This document shows, piece after piece, positions 9,610 to 19,538 of a DNA stretch of 64,000 bases (its first letter is position 1; each line of letters starts with the position of its first letter). Under the pieces are notes generated by a model. The model worked only from the letters and a program-made list of their open reading frames with translations, searched no databases and was not told the origin of the DNA. The DNA is from Pseudoxanthomonas sp. SE1. GTDB taxonomy: Bacteria; Pseudomonadota; Gammaproteobacteria; Xanthomonadales; Xanthomonadaceae. Both the position numbers and the translations under genes were made by a program. The stretch lies in NCBI RefSeq assembly GCF_029542205.1, contig NZ_CP113783.1, forward strand, positions 2,161,001 to 2,225,000, in the 5' to 3' direction.

Positions 9610-11436
9610 TCAGATCTTGAAGTCGTCGAAAGCCACCTGGCTGTCGGGTACACCCAGCCGGGTCAGCAACTCGCGTGTGGCCTTAAGCATGGCCGGCGGT
9701 CCGCACAAGTAGAACTCGCAATCGGCCAAGGCCTGATGGGCCTTAAGCAGGCGGTCATGCGCCACCTCATGCACCAGACCCCGCAATAACGCATCGTCGT
9801 TCTGCGCTTCATCCGACAGCACCAGATGCCAGCTGAAGTTCTCGTGCTGCTGGGCCAGGCGCTCCATCTCCTCGATGTAGGGCGCTTCCTTGAGACTGCG
9901 CGCGCCATACCAGAAATGGATCCGTTCACAGCCCTGCCCCGCCAACAGCGTCCGAATCATCGCGCGCAACGGAGCCATGCCGGCGCCGCCACCGATGAAC
10001 ACTTTCTCCCGTCCGTGAGGCTTGAGCGCAAAGTCGCCGAAGGGGCCGCTGAAGCAGACCCGATCTCCGGGCGAGAGCGTGTACAGGTAGGTTGAGCCCC
10101 TGCCAGGAGGATGGCGTTTCTTGTCCGATCGTCCAGGACTGAAGCGGGCCAGCAAGGTCAGTCGCCCCTGTGCCTGATCGACAGGCAAGGCGAGCGAATA
10201 CGCCCGACGAACCGGTTCGCGGTTGACCAACTTCTCGGGCAGGTCCACGCCCGCCCACTCCTGATGGTGGTGCTCGGGCCGCACGAGCTTGTTCACCGGT
10301 ACCTCGTAGTTGGGCACATGCACCTGCAAGTAAGCGCCAGGTTGATATTCCGGCCCGGGGGCCTCATCGGGCTTGAGCACGATCTCGCGCAGGAAAGGCG
10401 TCACGGCCGTGACCTGCTCCACGGTGGCGCCATACTCGGTCCACAGACTAGCCCCGCCAGCCACCTCGACATCGGTGTCTTCCGTCACGGCCAGGTTGCA
10501 GGCCAGGCGATAGCCCATCTTGACCTTGCTCGCGCCTAGGTGGGCGCGATCGGCCGCGGTGGCTTTGGGTGCCGCGCCGCGGAAGCGCACCTCGCACAGG
10601 CCGCAGCTCTGCCCTCCTCCGCAGTTGGACGGCAGTTGCACGCCTTCGCGCGCCAGCGATACGTAGACGTTGTCGCCTGCCGACGCCCGGACGGTACGCA
10701 GCCGCGTCCCATCCGGACCGAATACCGACAACTCGCGGGCCGGACGCCAGCGGCGCGGCACGAACTCGCTCCAATGGAAGCTGGCAAACAGCAGCCAGAT
10801 GCCGGTCAGGGCCAACCACAGACCGCCGATCGCGGCGGTGACCACCAACGGGTTGTTGAAGTTCTTGCGCCCGGTGTAGTCCATGATGTGCAACATCCAG
10901 AACACATCGAACAGGCGCCAGGTCTTGTTGCGGTGGTAAAGCACCTCGCCCGTCTGCGCAGACAGGTACACCGTGGTGTCCTGGCCATCGTCGGTATCCA
11001 CGCGCCACAGTCGGCCTTCGTGATCGCGTACCTCACCACTCCACTCCAACAGGCGCGGTGCTTTCAACGTACCGGGGCCGGTATAGGAGGCTTGCGCCAG
11101 GCGTGTGGCCCAGGCCGCGTCCAAGGCAATGGGTTGGCCGGACACGGCGTTGGCCAAGGTAATGCCCTGGGCATCGGCCAACTGATAGACCGGGGTATCC
11201 AGCAACCAGCCCGAACTGACGCGACTGACTTTCTTGTTTCCACCCAGGAAACTGGCCGGCGAACGGGCATTGGCAGGCCACTCATGGGCCGCATGCTCGT
11301 GCGCCTGGAACTCATGGCCCTGCACCTGATCGTGGTCCAGCCAGCTCATCATCACGCCACTGGCCATCCAAAGCAGCAACTGCAAGCCGATGATCAAGCC
11401 GACCCATTTGTGCAGCGTTCTCATCCAGGGCGTCAT
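9610..11436 (-). CDS. PepSY membrane protein fused to a 2Fe-2S/flavin reductase
   Basis: 608 residues from the ATG at 11436, which overlaps the stop of the upstream PepSY gene. The N-terminus is a PepSY-type membrane module: a helix at about 8-27 (HKWVGLIIGLQLLLWMASG) and a second at about 200-225 after the motif FWMLHIMDYTGRKNFNNP. A plant-type ferredoxin domain follows with PSNCGGGQSCGLC at about residues 265-280 and a fourth Cys further on. Then comes an FAD/NAD(P)H reductase region with RAYSLALP, FIGGGAGMAPLRAM (about 482) and CGPPAM (about 578), close to NqrF. The fusion would pass electrons from cytoplasmic NAD(P)H toward the membrane/periplasm, plausibly to reduce a metal or siderophore delivered by the receptor; that role is inferred from context. 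Confidence 0.85.
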   Translation of the reverse strand: MTPWMRTLHKWVGLIIGLQLLLWMASGVMMSWLDHDQVQGHEFQAHEHAAHEWPANARSPASFLGGNKKVSRVSSGWLLDTPVYQLADAQGITLANAVSGQPIALDAAWATRLAQASYTGPGTLKAPRLLEWSGEVRDHEGRLWRVDTDDGQDTTVYLSAQTGEVLYHRNKTWRLFDVFWMLHIMDYTGRKNFNNPLVVTAAIGGLWLALTGIWLLFASFHWSEFVPRRWRPARELSVFGPDGTRLRTVRASAGDNVYVSLAREGVQLPSNCGGGQSCGLCEVRFRGAAPKATAADRAHLGASKVKMGYRLACNLAVTEDTDVEVAGGASLWTEYGATVEQVTAVTPFLREIVLKPDEAPGPEYQPGAYLQVHVPNYEVPVNKLVRPEHHHQEWAGVDLPEKLVNREPVRRAYSLALPVDQAQGRLTLLARFSPGRSDKKRHPPGRGSTYLYTLSPGDRVCFSGPFGDFALKPHGREKVFIGGGAGMAPLRAMIRTLLAGQGCERIHFWYGARSLKEAPYIEEMERLAQQHENFSWHLVLSDEAQNDDALLRGLVHEVAHDRLLKAHQALADCEFYLCGPPAMLKATRELLTRLGVPDSQVAFDDFKI

Positions 11437-12122
11437 GCTGCGGCCCTCCTGCGAAAGCTGTAGAACAACAACCAGGCACCGCTGAGCACGAACACCAAGC
11501 CAACTGCCGAGGCCACGCGCAACAAGGTGTTGTTGACGTCCGAACGGGCCTCGTAGTCCATGATGTGGAACATCCACAGGAAATCAAACCAGCGCCACAG
11601 GCTGTGCCGCCGCGCCAGTAGCTCGCCGCTATAGGGCGAGAAATACAGGGTGGTTTCACCGGCATCGGCGTAGTGCACCGCCCACATGGGAACCGGGCGG
11701 GTGGCCACTTCTTGTGGCGCCTGAGTGACCCACTCGACCCGAGCTACGGGTGCCTGGCCCTGATAGACGTCTTTTGCCAAGGCGATCGCCATCTGCTGAT
11801 CACCTGGGGAGAGCACCTCCCCCGTCGTGGCGTCCAGCAGGTACACCTGATCGCGCGCGTGAATCTCGTAGACATCCCGCTCAAGCAGTCGCTTGAGCTT
11901 GACCTGCGTCATGCCCGGATAGCGCCGCTGCAGTTCCTCACCGGACAAGTGGGTGGGTGCCACCAGCGGCTGCTGATGGGCATGGGCCAAGTGATCGCCA
12001 TGGATGATGTCCAAGGAGATGACCGTCATGTACACGCCACTGATCATCCACAGCAGCGCTTGCACGCCAATGATCAGGCCAATCCATTTGTGGGCCTTGC
12101 GTGCCCAGAAAGCCGATTTCAT
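11433..12122 (-). CDS. PepSY-associated transmembrane protein
   Basis: 229 residues from the ATG at 12122; a longer frame reaching 12221 runs through the hairpin and into the receptor gene and is not used. The layout is helix (HKWIGLIIGVQALLWMISG, about 9-28), a periplasmic PepSY region, the motif FLWMFHIMDYEARSDVNN, and a C-terminal helix (VFVLSGAWLLFYSF). It resembles the N-terminal half of the next gene, so the pair arose by duplication, with one copy fused to a reductase. It contains membrane His residues of the kind used for haem in this superfamily. It belongs to the CopL-like/receptor/PepSY operon. Confidence 0.82.
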   Translation of the reverse strand: MKSAFWARKAHKWIGLIIGVQALLWMISGVYMTVISLDIIHGDHLAHAHQQPLVAPTHLSGEELQRRYPGMTQVKLKRLLERDVYEIHARDQVYLLDATTGEVLSPGDQQMAIALAKDVYQGQAPVARVEWVTQAPQEVATRPVPMWAVHYADAGETTLYFSPYSGELLARRHSLWRWFDFLWMFHIMDYEARSDVNNTLLRVASAVGLVFVLSGAWLLFYSFRRRAAA

Positions 12123-12149
12123 AGTGATCTCGTTCGACAAGAGGACAAC

Positions 12150-12180
12150 GCCTGCTCCCGTCACCAGGACGGGAGCAGGC
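12150..12180 (-). terminator. Intercistronic 13-bp hairpin after TonB receptor 2
   Basis: Perfect inverted repeat GCCTGCTCCCGTC / GACGGGAGCAGGC with loop ACCAG, between the receptor stop and the start of the PepSY gene in the same direction. No T-run follows on the minus strand. It could be a partial terminator or an mRNA-stabilising element that sets receptor above PepSY expression. Confidence 0.6.
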
Positions 12181-12190
12181 CAAGCAGGTC

Positions 12191-14911
12191 TTACCAGTGG
12201 TATCCCACGCGGGCGTACCAACGACGACCCAGCAGGTCATACGTCATCGTGTCGGTATTGGCGTCGGTGTAGCTCTGGATAAACGGGGCTTTCTTGTCGT
12301 ACAGATTGTCGATGCCGAAGGACACATCGAAAGTCTTGTTCGGTGCGTACTTGAGCTGGACATTGTGGTAGGTCACGCTGGGTGCGTGATCGCCAATGTC
12401 GCCGGGGCTAGCGTTGATGTCATCCGCCTTGCCGATGTACTGCAAGCTGTAAGAACCGGACCAGGCTTCGCGTTCCATCGTCAGCGAGGTCAAGGCGCGC
12501 CAGTGAGTAAAGCTGCCACGGCCACCAGTGATCTTGCCGGCGTACTCGATCACATCCGCGCCCGGGAACGGCCGCACGTCGTACTGGTCCAGATAGGACA
12601 CATCCACGCTCAAGGTCGAATCGAAGCCAGCAACCGCGAACTCGTACAGACCACCCAGGTCGATGCCCCGTACCCGTTCGTTGGCCGCATTGACCGGCTG
12701 GGACGACAGGAAGTCCACTTCACCGGTGATCGGATTGCGGGTGAAGTTGTCATTGCCGCAGAACGGATGCGCCAGGCCCGGGGTGTTGTAGCAGATCGAC
12801 AGCTTGGTTGAGCCATCGATACGCTGGATCGCGTTGTCGATCTTGATGTTGAAGTAGTCCACCGTCAGCGTCAGTCCCGGCAAGAAGCTCGGCGTCCACA
12901 CCGCACCCACGGTCAGGGACTTGGCATCTTCCGGCTCGAGGTCAGGATTGCCGCCGGAGGTGGTCAGGATCGTGTTGCCCGGCTGTACGTAACCTGCCGG
13001 CACGCCGTACGCCTGACAGTTCTGACGCACTACCGAATCAGCCGGCAAGCTGCTCCAGCCGCTACAGGGATCGGTCGTGGTCAGGTTGCCCTCGGCTACG
13101 CCACCAAACAACTCGGGGATGTTGGGGATGCGGAAAGCCGTGGCGTAGTTGGCGCGCACCTTCAAGGACGGCACGATCTGCCAATCCAGGCCCACCTTGT
13201 AGTTCACGTCTTCGCCGAACAGATCGTAATCGGAGTAGCGCACGGCGGCATTGAGCGTCAGGCTCTCGGCGATCACGCTGTCCTGAAGCAGCGGCACGGC
13301 AAACTCGGCGAAGGCTTCCTTGGCCGTGTACTCACCGGCGATCGGATCCTGTTGGTTCGTGTTGGCAATGCCCAGTACCGTCAGCGGATCGGGATCGCGC
13401 CAACCACGCTCCTTGCGAACCTCGATGCCGGAGGCAAAGCCCACCCAACCGGCCGGCATCTCGAATAGCTGGCCGCTGATGTTGGCGGTGAAGCTCTTCT
13501 GGTCGTTGCCGCCGTTGTCGCGCGTCCTGAACAGGATGTAGTTGAGCACCTCGGGGGTCAGGTCGCCGTAGCCGAGATAGTCACCGCAGGGGATCGCCGC
13601 GCCGGGAGTGTTGCTGCACAGCGCGGTGTTGAGCGTGTCATCCACCCGGTCCAGGTTCGCCACATTGGTCGAGCCATCCACACCAGTGTTGCGGCCCCAA
13701 TTCAGCGCGGCCGACCAGTCCCAGTTCATGCCCAACTGGCCTTCAATGCCCGCGACCACGCGGAAGGTATTGGTTTCCTGGAAGAACTCGCGCGGGCCGG
13801 CCTCTTCCAGACGGCGGCGCTGCAGCAGCAGGTCCTGGCCGGTCGGGTTGGTCGGGTGGCTGGCCGCGATGTTGATCGGGCGATAGACACCCAGGCTGCC
13901 GGGTGTGGCCAGCTGATCGGATTGGCGGTTGGTGAACATCAGCTCGGTGAACACGCGCGTGGTTTCATTCACAGTGCTGTCGCCGAACAGGCTGAAGCTC
14001 AAACGCTTGATCGGATTGACGGCATTGAGATAGGGATTGCCGTTGTAGTTGTGCTTGGCCGCCGAATACGGTTCATAGAAATCCCCGTCACCATTGGGAT
14101 CCTGGTTGAAGTTCACACGCGAGCCGTCGGCTAGCAATGCGCGCCCACCGATGGTGGCCGAGCTGCCCACACATTCGAGTTGCCCGTCGACCTCACCCAA
14201 GCCGCACGGTGCGCGTGAGGCCATGTTGACCGCGCCGGTCTCCGAGTAGTTGATGCCGGCCATCAACGAACCGCGGTCCGACGTAATACCCCAGGCGAAA
14301 TCGAACGACTTTTCTTCGCCATCACTTTCGAAGGTCTGTCCGTACCGCACTGCCGCCTCGGCACCGTCGTAGTTCTTCTTGGTGATGATGTTCACCACGC
14401 CCGCCACGGCATCGGCGCCGTAGATGGCTGAGGCACCGTCCTTGAGGACCTCGATCCGCTCGATCAGCGCTACCGGGATGATGTTCAGGTCCACCGAGCT
14501 GTTGGCACCGGTGCCACCATTGACCACACGACGACCATTGAGCAGAACCAGCGTGCGGTTAATGCCCAGGCCGCGCAGATTGACCTGGGTAGTGCCGTAG
14601 CCGTTCTCGGCCCAGTAGGCATTGGACTGGCTGCCGGCAAAGCCGGCCGACGCCGGTAGGCGCTGCAGCAGCGTCTCCACCGAAGTGGCGCCGGAGCGCT
14701 CGATGGCTTCCGCATCAACCACACTGACCGGACCAACACCGGAGAGCTGCAGTCGCTTGATATGGCTGCCGGTGACCTGGACGGTGTCCAGCGTCTTAGC
14801 CGACTCGCTCGTGGCGCCCTGTTCAGCCTGCTGAGCCAGAGCCACCGTGGAAAAACCGGCGCACAGAAGGGCACCGACGGATACCGCCAAAGGATTGCGC
14901 TTGAAGTACAT
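12191..14911 (-). CDS. TonB-dependent receptor (no STN domain)
   Basis: 906 residues from the ATG at 14911, preceded by a purine-rich GGGGGAGAGAG; the in-frame ATG at 14941 is further from it. Signal peptide at about 1-27 (STVALAQQ), then a TonB-box/plug start LDTVQVTGSHIKRL, LNGRRVVNGG, DGASAIYGADAVAGVVNI, a large barrel and the ending RRWYARVGYHW. It is strongly alike in sequence to the receptor at 4860-7895 over plug and barrel but has no signalling domain, so it should not act through the nearby FecR. It is preceded by a CopL-like gene, which makes copper or another soft metal a reasonable guess for what controls it or what it carries. Confidence 0.9.
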   Translation of the reverse strand: MYFKRNPLAVSVGALLCAGFSTVALAQQAEQGATSESAKTLDTVQVTGSHIKRLQLSGVGPVSVVDAEAIERSGATSVETLLQRLPASAGFAGSQSNAYWAENGYGTTQVNLRGLGINRTLVLLNGRRVVNGGTGANSSVDLNIIPVALIERIEVLKDGASAIYGADAVAGVVNIITKKNYDGAEAAVRYGQTFESDGEEKSFDFAWGITSDRGSLMAGINYSETGAVNMASRAPCGLGEVDGQLECVGSSATIGGRALLADGSRVNFNQDPNGDGDFYEPYSAAKHNYNGNPYLNAVNPIKRLSFSLFGDSTVNETTRVFTELMFTNRQSDQLATPGSLGVYRPINIAASHPTNPTGQDLLLQRRRLEEAGPREFFQETNTFRVVAGIEGQLGMNWDWSAALNWGRNTGVDGSTNVANLDRVDDTLNTALCSNTPGAAIPCGDYLGYGDLTPEVLNYILFRTRDNGGNDQKSFTANISGQLFEMPAGWVGFASGIEVRKERGWRDPDPLTVLGIANTNQQDPIAGEYTAKEAFAEFAVPLLQDSVIAESLTLNAAVRYSDYDLFGEDVNYKVGLDWQIVPSLKVRANYATAFRIPNIPELFGGVAEGNLTTTDPCSGWSSLPADSVVRQNCQAYGVPAGYVQPGNTILTTSGGNPDLEPEDAKSLTVGAVWTPSFLPGLTLTVDYFNIKIDNAIQRIDGSTKLSICYNTPGLAHPFCGNDNFTRNPITGEVDFLSSQPVNAANERVRGIDLGGLYEFAVAGFDSTLSVDVSYLDQYDVRPFPGADVIEYAGKITGGRGSFTHWRALTSLTMEREAWSGSYSLQYIGKADDINASPGDIGDHAPSVTYHNVQLKYAPNKTFDVSFGIDNLYDKKAPFIQSYTDANTDTMTYDLLGRRWYARVGYHW

Positions 14912-15028
14912 GGGTTCTCTCTCCCCCGAAGGGCAATGCATGCGTATGACCCTGGTGCCCCAGACGTGGGGGCCTATGCGACATCAGGGCGTGCGTAGAC
15001 GTCGCCAATCAATGGCGACCAAGCAGCA

Positions 15029-15448
15029 TTAGCCGATGGGAGGTCGGAACAGCCGGGATACTTGTCGTCGCAGCGGCGGCAACTCAGGCGTAGGTAGGTA
15101 GGTGCTCGTCAGGGCGTGCTGGGCGGCAAAGATGACCGGCACACGCCCTGCGAAGAAGGTGAGCACACAGCTGCAGTCGCAGGAGGTGGTGCTGCAGTCG
15201 CACTGATGATCGTTCTGATCACCCTGCCCGGCTTGCATGCCACCGGGACGAATTTTGTTGCAATCGTTACTAATCTTGACGCGTTCATTGACACGCGCGC
15301 CGCCGTGCACCGAGTGGGTGCCATTCACCGCACCTGGGGGAGGAATATGCCGCACGGCCATCCGCGTGGTGGCCTGCGCGCTCAGGATCCCATCCGCGCA
15401 GAGCACGAGGATCAGGAACATACGCAGTAGCACGCGAAGCGAAGGCAT
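15029..15448 (-). CDS. CopL-like Cys/His-rich small exported protein
   Basis: 139 residues from the ATG at 15448 (frame open to 15592, but the signal-peptide-like start MPSLRVLLRMFLILVL is here). After the hydrophobic N-terminus comes a loop rich in Cys and His (NDHQCDCSTTSCDCSC, about residues 85-100) and the ending SRLFRPPIG. The copL gene at 28636-29055 gives the same length, the same domain order and ends LIRPPIG. CopL of Xanthomonas/Stenotrophomonas lies before copAB and is needed for copper-induced expression. Here the homologue is first in the operon with a TonB receptor and two PepSY genes, suggesting a metal signal controls that operon. Homology is from the shared layout and tail; function is inferred. 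Confidence 0.65.
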   Translation of the reverse strand: MPSLRVLLRMFLILVLCADGILSAQATTRMAVRHIPPPGAVNGTHSVHGGARVNERVKISNDCNKIRPGGMQAGQGDQNDHQCDCSTTSCDCSCVLTFFAGRVPVIFAAQHALTSTYLPTPELPPLRRQVSRLFRPPIG

Positions 15449-15470
15449 GAGCGTGTGGCGAACCCGCAGG

Positions 15471-15565
15471 TTGTCTATACCACAGCAATAGCACGAGGAA
15501 ATTCTTAGTGTCAACTGCTTGTGCAGCACAGCATCGAAAGTGGTTGGACTGGTTGTATAGACATG
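15471..15565. promoter_or_regulatory. Putative HutC operator pair in the copL-like/hutC intergenic region
   Basis: The intergenic region has TTGTCTATAC at 15471-15480 and the reverse-oriented GTATAGACA at 15555-15563, 75 bp apart in opposite orientation. The right copy sits 15 bp before the hutC start. The TGTA/TACA-rich character matches what GntR/HutC repressors bind before hut genes, so autoregulation by HutC with urocanate as inducer is likely. The left copy is closer to the divergent gene, leaving room for shared control of the metal-receptor operon. Confidence 0.45.
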
Positions 15566-15578
15566 TAATGCTTGGGCC

Positions 15579-16304
15579 ATGGACGAACCCAAGCCGCACT
15601 ACCAGAAGCTCAAGCACTTCATCCTGCGTCACATCACCAACGGCGACTGGCCCGCGCGCAGTCGCGTCCCCAGCGAGAACGAACTGACGGCCAAGTTCGG
15701 CTTGTCTCGCATGACAGTGAATCGAGCGCTGCGCGAGTTGACCGACGCCGGCGTGCTGACCCGAGTGCAAGGCGTGGGCACGTTCGTCGCCGGGCCAAAG
15801 GCCGAATCGGCGATGTTTGAGGTGCGCAACATTCGCGAAGAGATTCAGTCCCGCGGCCAGACACACTCGGTCCAGGTGCTGATCTGCGAGACGGTCGAGG
15901 CGCGCTCCAGTGTGACGACCAACTTCGGCCTGACACCGGGCACGGAGCTGTTCCACAGCCGCCTGCTCCACCACAGCGATGACAAGCCCGTGCAGTTGGA
16001 GGATCGCTTTGTGCAACCCAGCGTGGCGCCGGATTACCTGGACATCGATTTCCACACCGAGATTCCGCACCAGTACCTGATGCGCGTTGCGCCGCTAGAG
16101 CGCGCCGAACATGTGATTGAAGCCGAGACGGCCAGCAAGCGTCTGGCTGCGCAACTGAAGGTCAATGAAGGCGATCCGTTGCTGGTGCTGACCCGACGTA
16201 CATGGTCGCGCGGACAGGTGGCCAGCTTTGTGCGGTTGATTCACCCGGCATCTCGTTACCGCTTTGTGGGCACCTTCCAGGTTGGCGCCCCCCTGACCCC
16301 TTGA
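15579..16304 (+). CDS. hutC: Histidine utilisation repressor HutC (GntR family)
   Basis: 241 residues. An N-terminal winged helix of the GntR type (about 8-72: [51 protein letters not shown]) is followed by a UTRA ligand-binding domain (about 95-235: [47 protein letters not shown]). HutC represses hut genes and is released by urocanate. It lies first in the hut operon with hutU starting 7 bp after its stop, so it is probably autoregulated through the operator-like repeats in its leader. Confidence 0.93.
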   Translation: MDEPKPHYQKLKHFILRHITNGDWPARSRVPSENELTAKFGLSRMTVNRALRELTDAGVLTRVQGVGTFVAGPKAESAMFEVRNIREEIQSRGQTHSVQVLICETVEARSSVTTNFGLTPGTELFHSRLLHHSDDKPVQLEDRFVQPSVAPDYLDIDFHTEIPHQYLMRVAPLERAEHVIEAETASKRLAAQLKVNEGDPLLVLTRRTWSRGQVASFVRLIHPASRYRFVGTFQVGAPLTP

Positions 16305-16311
16305 GGATTTG

Positions 16312-18003
16312 ATGGATACCTTGGAACGCTCCGCTTCCCCTACGCGCACCGTTCGCGCTCCGATCGGCACCCAGTTGCACTGCAAGAGCTGGCTGACTGA
16401 AGCGGCCTACCGCATGATCCAGAACAACCTGGATCCCGACGTGGCCGAGCGCCCGGAAGATCTGGTGGTCTACGGTGGAATCGGTCGTGCCGCGCGTGAC
16501 TGGAAAAGTTTTGATCGCATCCTGGCCACGTTGCAGGCGCTAGAGGACGATGAATCCTTGTTGGTGCAATCGGGAAAACCGGTAGGCGTGTTCCGCACGC
16601 ATCCGGATGCACCGCGCGTACTGATCGCCAACTCCAACCTGGTGCCTCATTGGGCGACCTGGGAGCATTTCAACGAGCTCGATAAGAAGGGCTTGATGAT
16701 GTACGGGCAGATGACCGCCGGCAGTTGGATCTACATCGGTAGCCAGGGCATCGTGCAGGGGACCTACGAGACGTTCGTTGAGCTGGGTCGCCAGCACTAT
16801 GGTGGTAACTGGCAGAACAAGTGGATCCTCACCGCCGGCTTGGGCGGTATGGGGGGCGCGCAGGCGTTGGCGGCGACCTTAGCCGGGGCCAGCAGCATCG
16901 TGATCGAGTGCCAGGAGTCTCGGATCGATTTTCGTATCCGCACCCGCTATGTCGATCACAAGGCCTACTCCATCGATGAAGCCTTGCAGATCATCGAACA
17001 CAGCCCGACGCCGGTATCGGTGGGCTTGCTGGGTAATGCGGCCGAACTGTTGCCGCAGTTCGTCGCGCGCGCGCGCAATGGAGGTTCCCGCCCTCACGCC
17101 GTGACCGATCAGACCTCAGCGCATGACCTGATCAATGGCTATCTGCCCGCCGGATGGACCCTCTCACAGTGGGAACAGGCGCGCGGCGGTGACGATGGTC
17201 AGCGACGCGAGCTGGCGCAGGCTGCTGCGGCCTCGTGTGCCACGCATGTGCGCGCGATGCTCGATTTCCACGCCATGGGCGTGCCGACGATCGATTACGG
17301 CAACAACATCCGCCAGGTGGCGCTGGATCAGGGCGTGGACAACGCCTTTGCCTTCCCCGGCTTCGTGCCCGCCTGTATCCGTCCGCTGTTCTGCCGCGGC
17401 ATGGGCCCGTTCCGATGGGTGGCCCTGAGCGGGGATCCAGAAGACATCTACAAGACCGATGCCAAGGTCAAAGAACTGTTTCCTGACAACACGCATCTTC
17501 ACCACTGGCTGGACCAGGCCCGCGAGCGCATTGCCTTCCAAGGTCTGCCCGCACGGATCTGCTGGTTGGGCTTGGGCGAGCGCCACAAGGCCGCGCTGGC
17601 CTTCAACGAAATGGTGCGCAATGGCGAGCTCAAAGCACCGATTGTTATCGGACGCGATCACCTGGACTGCGGCTCAGTAGCCAGCCCCAACCGTGAAACC
17701 GAAGGCATGCGCGATGGCTCCGATGCGGTCGCGGACTGGCCGCTGCTCAACGCGCTGCTGGCCACCAGTGGCGGTGCGACCTGGGTGAGCCTGCATCATG
17801 GCGGCGGCGTCGGGATGGGCTTCTCGCAACACTCGGGCGTGGTCATCGTGTGCGATGGCACCGAGCAAGCCGATCGCCGGCTGGCGCGTGTGCTGTGGAA
17901 CGACCCAGCCACGGGCGTGATGCGCCACGCCGATGCGGGTTACGAGCAGGCACTGGCCTGTGCCCGTGAGCATGGCCTGACCCTGCCGGCCATTCTGGAG
18001 TGA
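16312..18003 (+). CDS. hutU: Urocanate hydratase
   Basis: 563 residues from the ATG at 16312, with GAGGA just upstream; a TTG one codon earlier is possible. Converts urocanate to imidazolonepropionate using tightly bound NAD+. Family signatures are [11 protein letters not shown] near the N-terminus, [12 protein letters not shown] in the NAD-binding Rossmann part (about residues 175-190), and the C-terminal stretch [13 protein letters not shown]. Length is normal. Second gene of hutC-U-H-G; the stop region overlaps the start region of hutH. Confidence 0.96.
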   Translation: MDTLERSASPTRTVRAPIGTQLHCKSWLTEAAYRMIQNNLDPDVAERPEDLVVYGGIGRAARDWKSFDRILATLQALEDDESLLVQSGKPVGVFRTHPDAPRVLIANSNLVPHWATWEHFNELDKKGLMMYGQMTAGSWIYIGSQGIVQGTYETFVELGRQHYGGNWQNKWILTAGLGGMGGAQALAATLAGASSIVIECQESRIDFRIRTRYVDHKAYSIDEALQIIEHSPTPVSVGLLGNAAELLPQFVARARNGGSRPHAVTDQTSAHDLINGYLPAGWTLSQWEQARGGDDGQRRELAQAAAASCATHVRAMLDFHAMGVPTIDYGNNIRQVALDQGVDNAFAFPGFVPACIRPLFCRGMGPFRWVALSGDPEDIYKTDAKVKELFPDNTHLHHWLDQARERIAFQGLPARICWLGLGERHKAALAFNEMVRNGELKAPIVIGRDHLDCGSVASPNRETEGMRDGSDAVADWPLLNALLATSGGATWVSLHHGGGVGMGFSQHSGVVIVCDGTEQADRRLARVLWNDPATGVMRHADAGYEQALACAREHGLTLPAILE

Positions 18004-18008
18004 ATCGC

Positions 18009-19538
18009 ATGCTTACCCTGACACCGGGCCAGCTGACGTTGGCCCAGCTGCGGCAGATCGCGCAAGGGACTGATCCCATCGCCCTGGACGCAGATTGCTG
18101 GGACAACGTCCGCGCCTCTTCGCAGGCCGTGCAGGCCATCGTGGCCGCCGGCGAGCCGGCCTATGGCATCAACACCGGCTTCGGCAAACTGGCCAAAGTC
18201 CACATCCCACGCGAGCAACTGGAACAGTTGCAAACCAACCTGGTACGTTCGCACGCCGTGGGCATGGGGCCATTGCTCGACGATGCCTGCGTGCGCCTGA
18301 TCTTCGCCACCAAGATCGCTTCCCTGGCGCGGGGCTACTCGGGTGTGCGCGAGCAGACGCTGACCACCCTGATCGCGGTCTACAACGCCGGGATCTGGCC
18401 CTGTATCCCCGCCCAGGGTTCGGTCGGTGCATCCGGTGATCTGGCCCCCTTGGCGCATCTGACCTTGGCGGCCATGGGCGAAGGCCAGGTACGCGTCGAC
18501 GGGCAGATCATGTCGGCCAGCCAAGCGCTGCAAGACGCCGGGATCGCTCCCATCCGACTGGCCGCCAAGGAAGGGCTGGCGCTGCTCAACGGTACCCAAG
18601 TGTCCACGGGTATTGCGCTGATGGCGCTGTTTGCTGCCGAACAAGTCTATGCAGCCGCCGTGCTAACCGGCGCGATGAGCGTGGATGCGGCATGCGGCTC
18701 CGATGCTCCGTTCGATCCGCGCATCCACGCCGTGCGTGGCCAGCCGGGCCAGATAGCAGTGGCTGCGCACTACCAGCGGCTGCTGGCCGGCAGTGCCATT
18801 CGCCAATCGCACCTTCACAACGACACCCGCGTGCAAGACCCTTACAGCCTTCGGTGTCAGCCTCAGGTCATGGGCGCGGTGCGCGATGTCATGCAGCACG
18901 CCGCCCACGTGCTGCTGACCGAAGCCAATGCAGTCTCCGACAATCCGCTGGTATTCACCGACACCGGCGAGGTGATCTCCGGCGGCAACTTCCACGCCGA
19001 GCCGGTGGCCTTTGCCGCGGACCAGCTGACGATGGCGGTGTCCGAGATTGGCGCACTGTCGGAACGGCGCATCGCCCTACTCATCGATGCCACGATCTCC
19101 GGCTTGCCCGCCTTCCTGGTCGCCAATCCGGGCGTGAACTCCGGCTTCATGATCGCGCACGTGACCGCGGCCGCCCTGGCCAGCGAGAACAAGACCCTCT
19201 CCCACCCGGCCAGCGTGGACTCCCTGCCCACCTCGGCCAATCAGGAGGATCACGTCAGCATGGCCACCTTCGCCGCGCGCAAGTCGCGCGAGGTAGCCGA
19301 CAACGTGCGCCGGATCGTGGCCATCGAGCTGCTCGCCGCCTGCCAAGGCATTGAGTTCAGGCGGCCGCTGGCGTCTTCGCAGGCATTGGAGGCAGTGCAT
19401 GCACAGGTGCGTAGCGAGGTCCCCCGCTACGATGAGGATCGCTATCTGGCCCCGGAAATGCAGGCGATGGAAGCCTTGATCGAGCGGGGCGGTTTGCGCG
19501 CGTTCCTGGACTGGCCGCTGCAGGATCTGCGCGCGTGA
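18009..19538 (+). CDS. hutH: Histidine ammonia-lyase
   Basis: 509 residues. Removes ammonia from L-histidine to give urocanate. The MIO prosthetic group forms from Ala-Ser-Gly in [14 protein letters not shown] (about residues 141-143). Other family signatures: [11 protein letters not shown] near residue 52, NGTQVSTG and [15 protein letters not shown]. The start is taken at the ATG 18009, 8 nt after GGAG; a GTG at 18000 overlapping the hutU stop gives three more residues but would have no room for a ribosome-binding site. Its stop overlaps the GTG start of hutG. Confidence 0.96.
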   Translation: MLTLTPGQLTLAQLRQIAQGTDPIALDADCWDNVRASSQAVQAIVAAGEPAYGINTGFGKLAKVHIPREQLEQLQTNLVRSHAVGMGPLLDDACVRLIFATKIASLARGYSGVREQTLTTLIAVYNAGIWPCIPAQGSVGASGDLAPLAHLTLAAMGEGQVRVDGQIMSASQALQDAGIAPIRLAAKEGLALLNGTQVSTGIALMALFAAEQVYAAAVLTGAMSVDAACGSDAPFDPRIHAVRGQPGQIAVAAHYQRLLAGSAIRQSHLHNDTRVQDPYSLRCQPQVMGAVRDVMQHAAHVLLTEANAVSDNPLVFTDTGEVISGGNFHAEPVAFAADQLTMAVSEIGALSERRIALLIDATISGLPAFLVANPGVNSGFMIAHVTAAALASENKTLSHPASVDSLPTSANQEDHVSMATFAARKSREVADNVRRIVAIELLAACQGIEFRRPLASSQALEAVHAQVRSEVPRYDEDRYLAPEMQAMEALIERGGLRAFLDWPLQDLRA

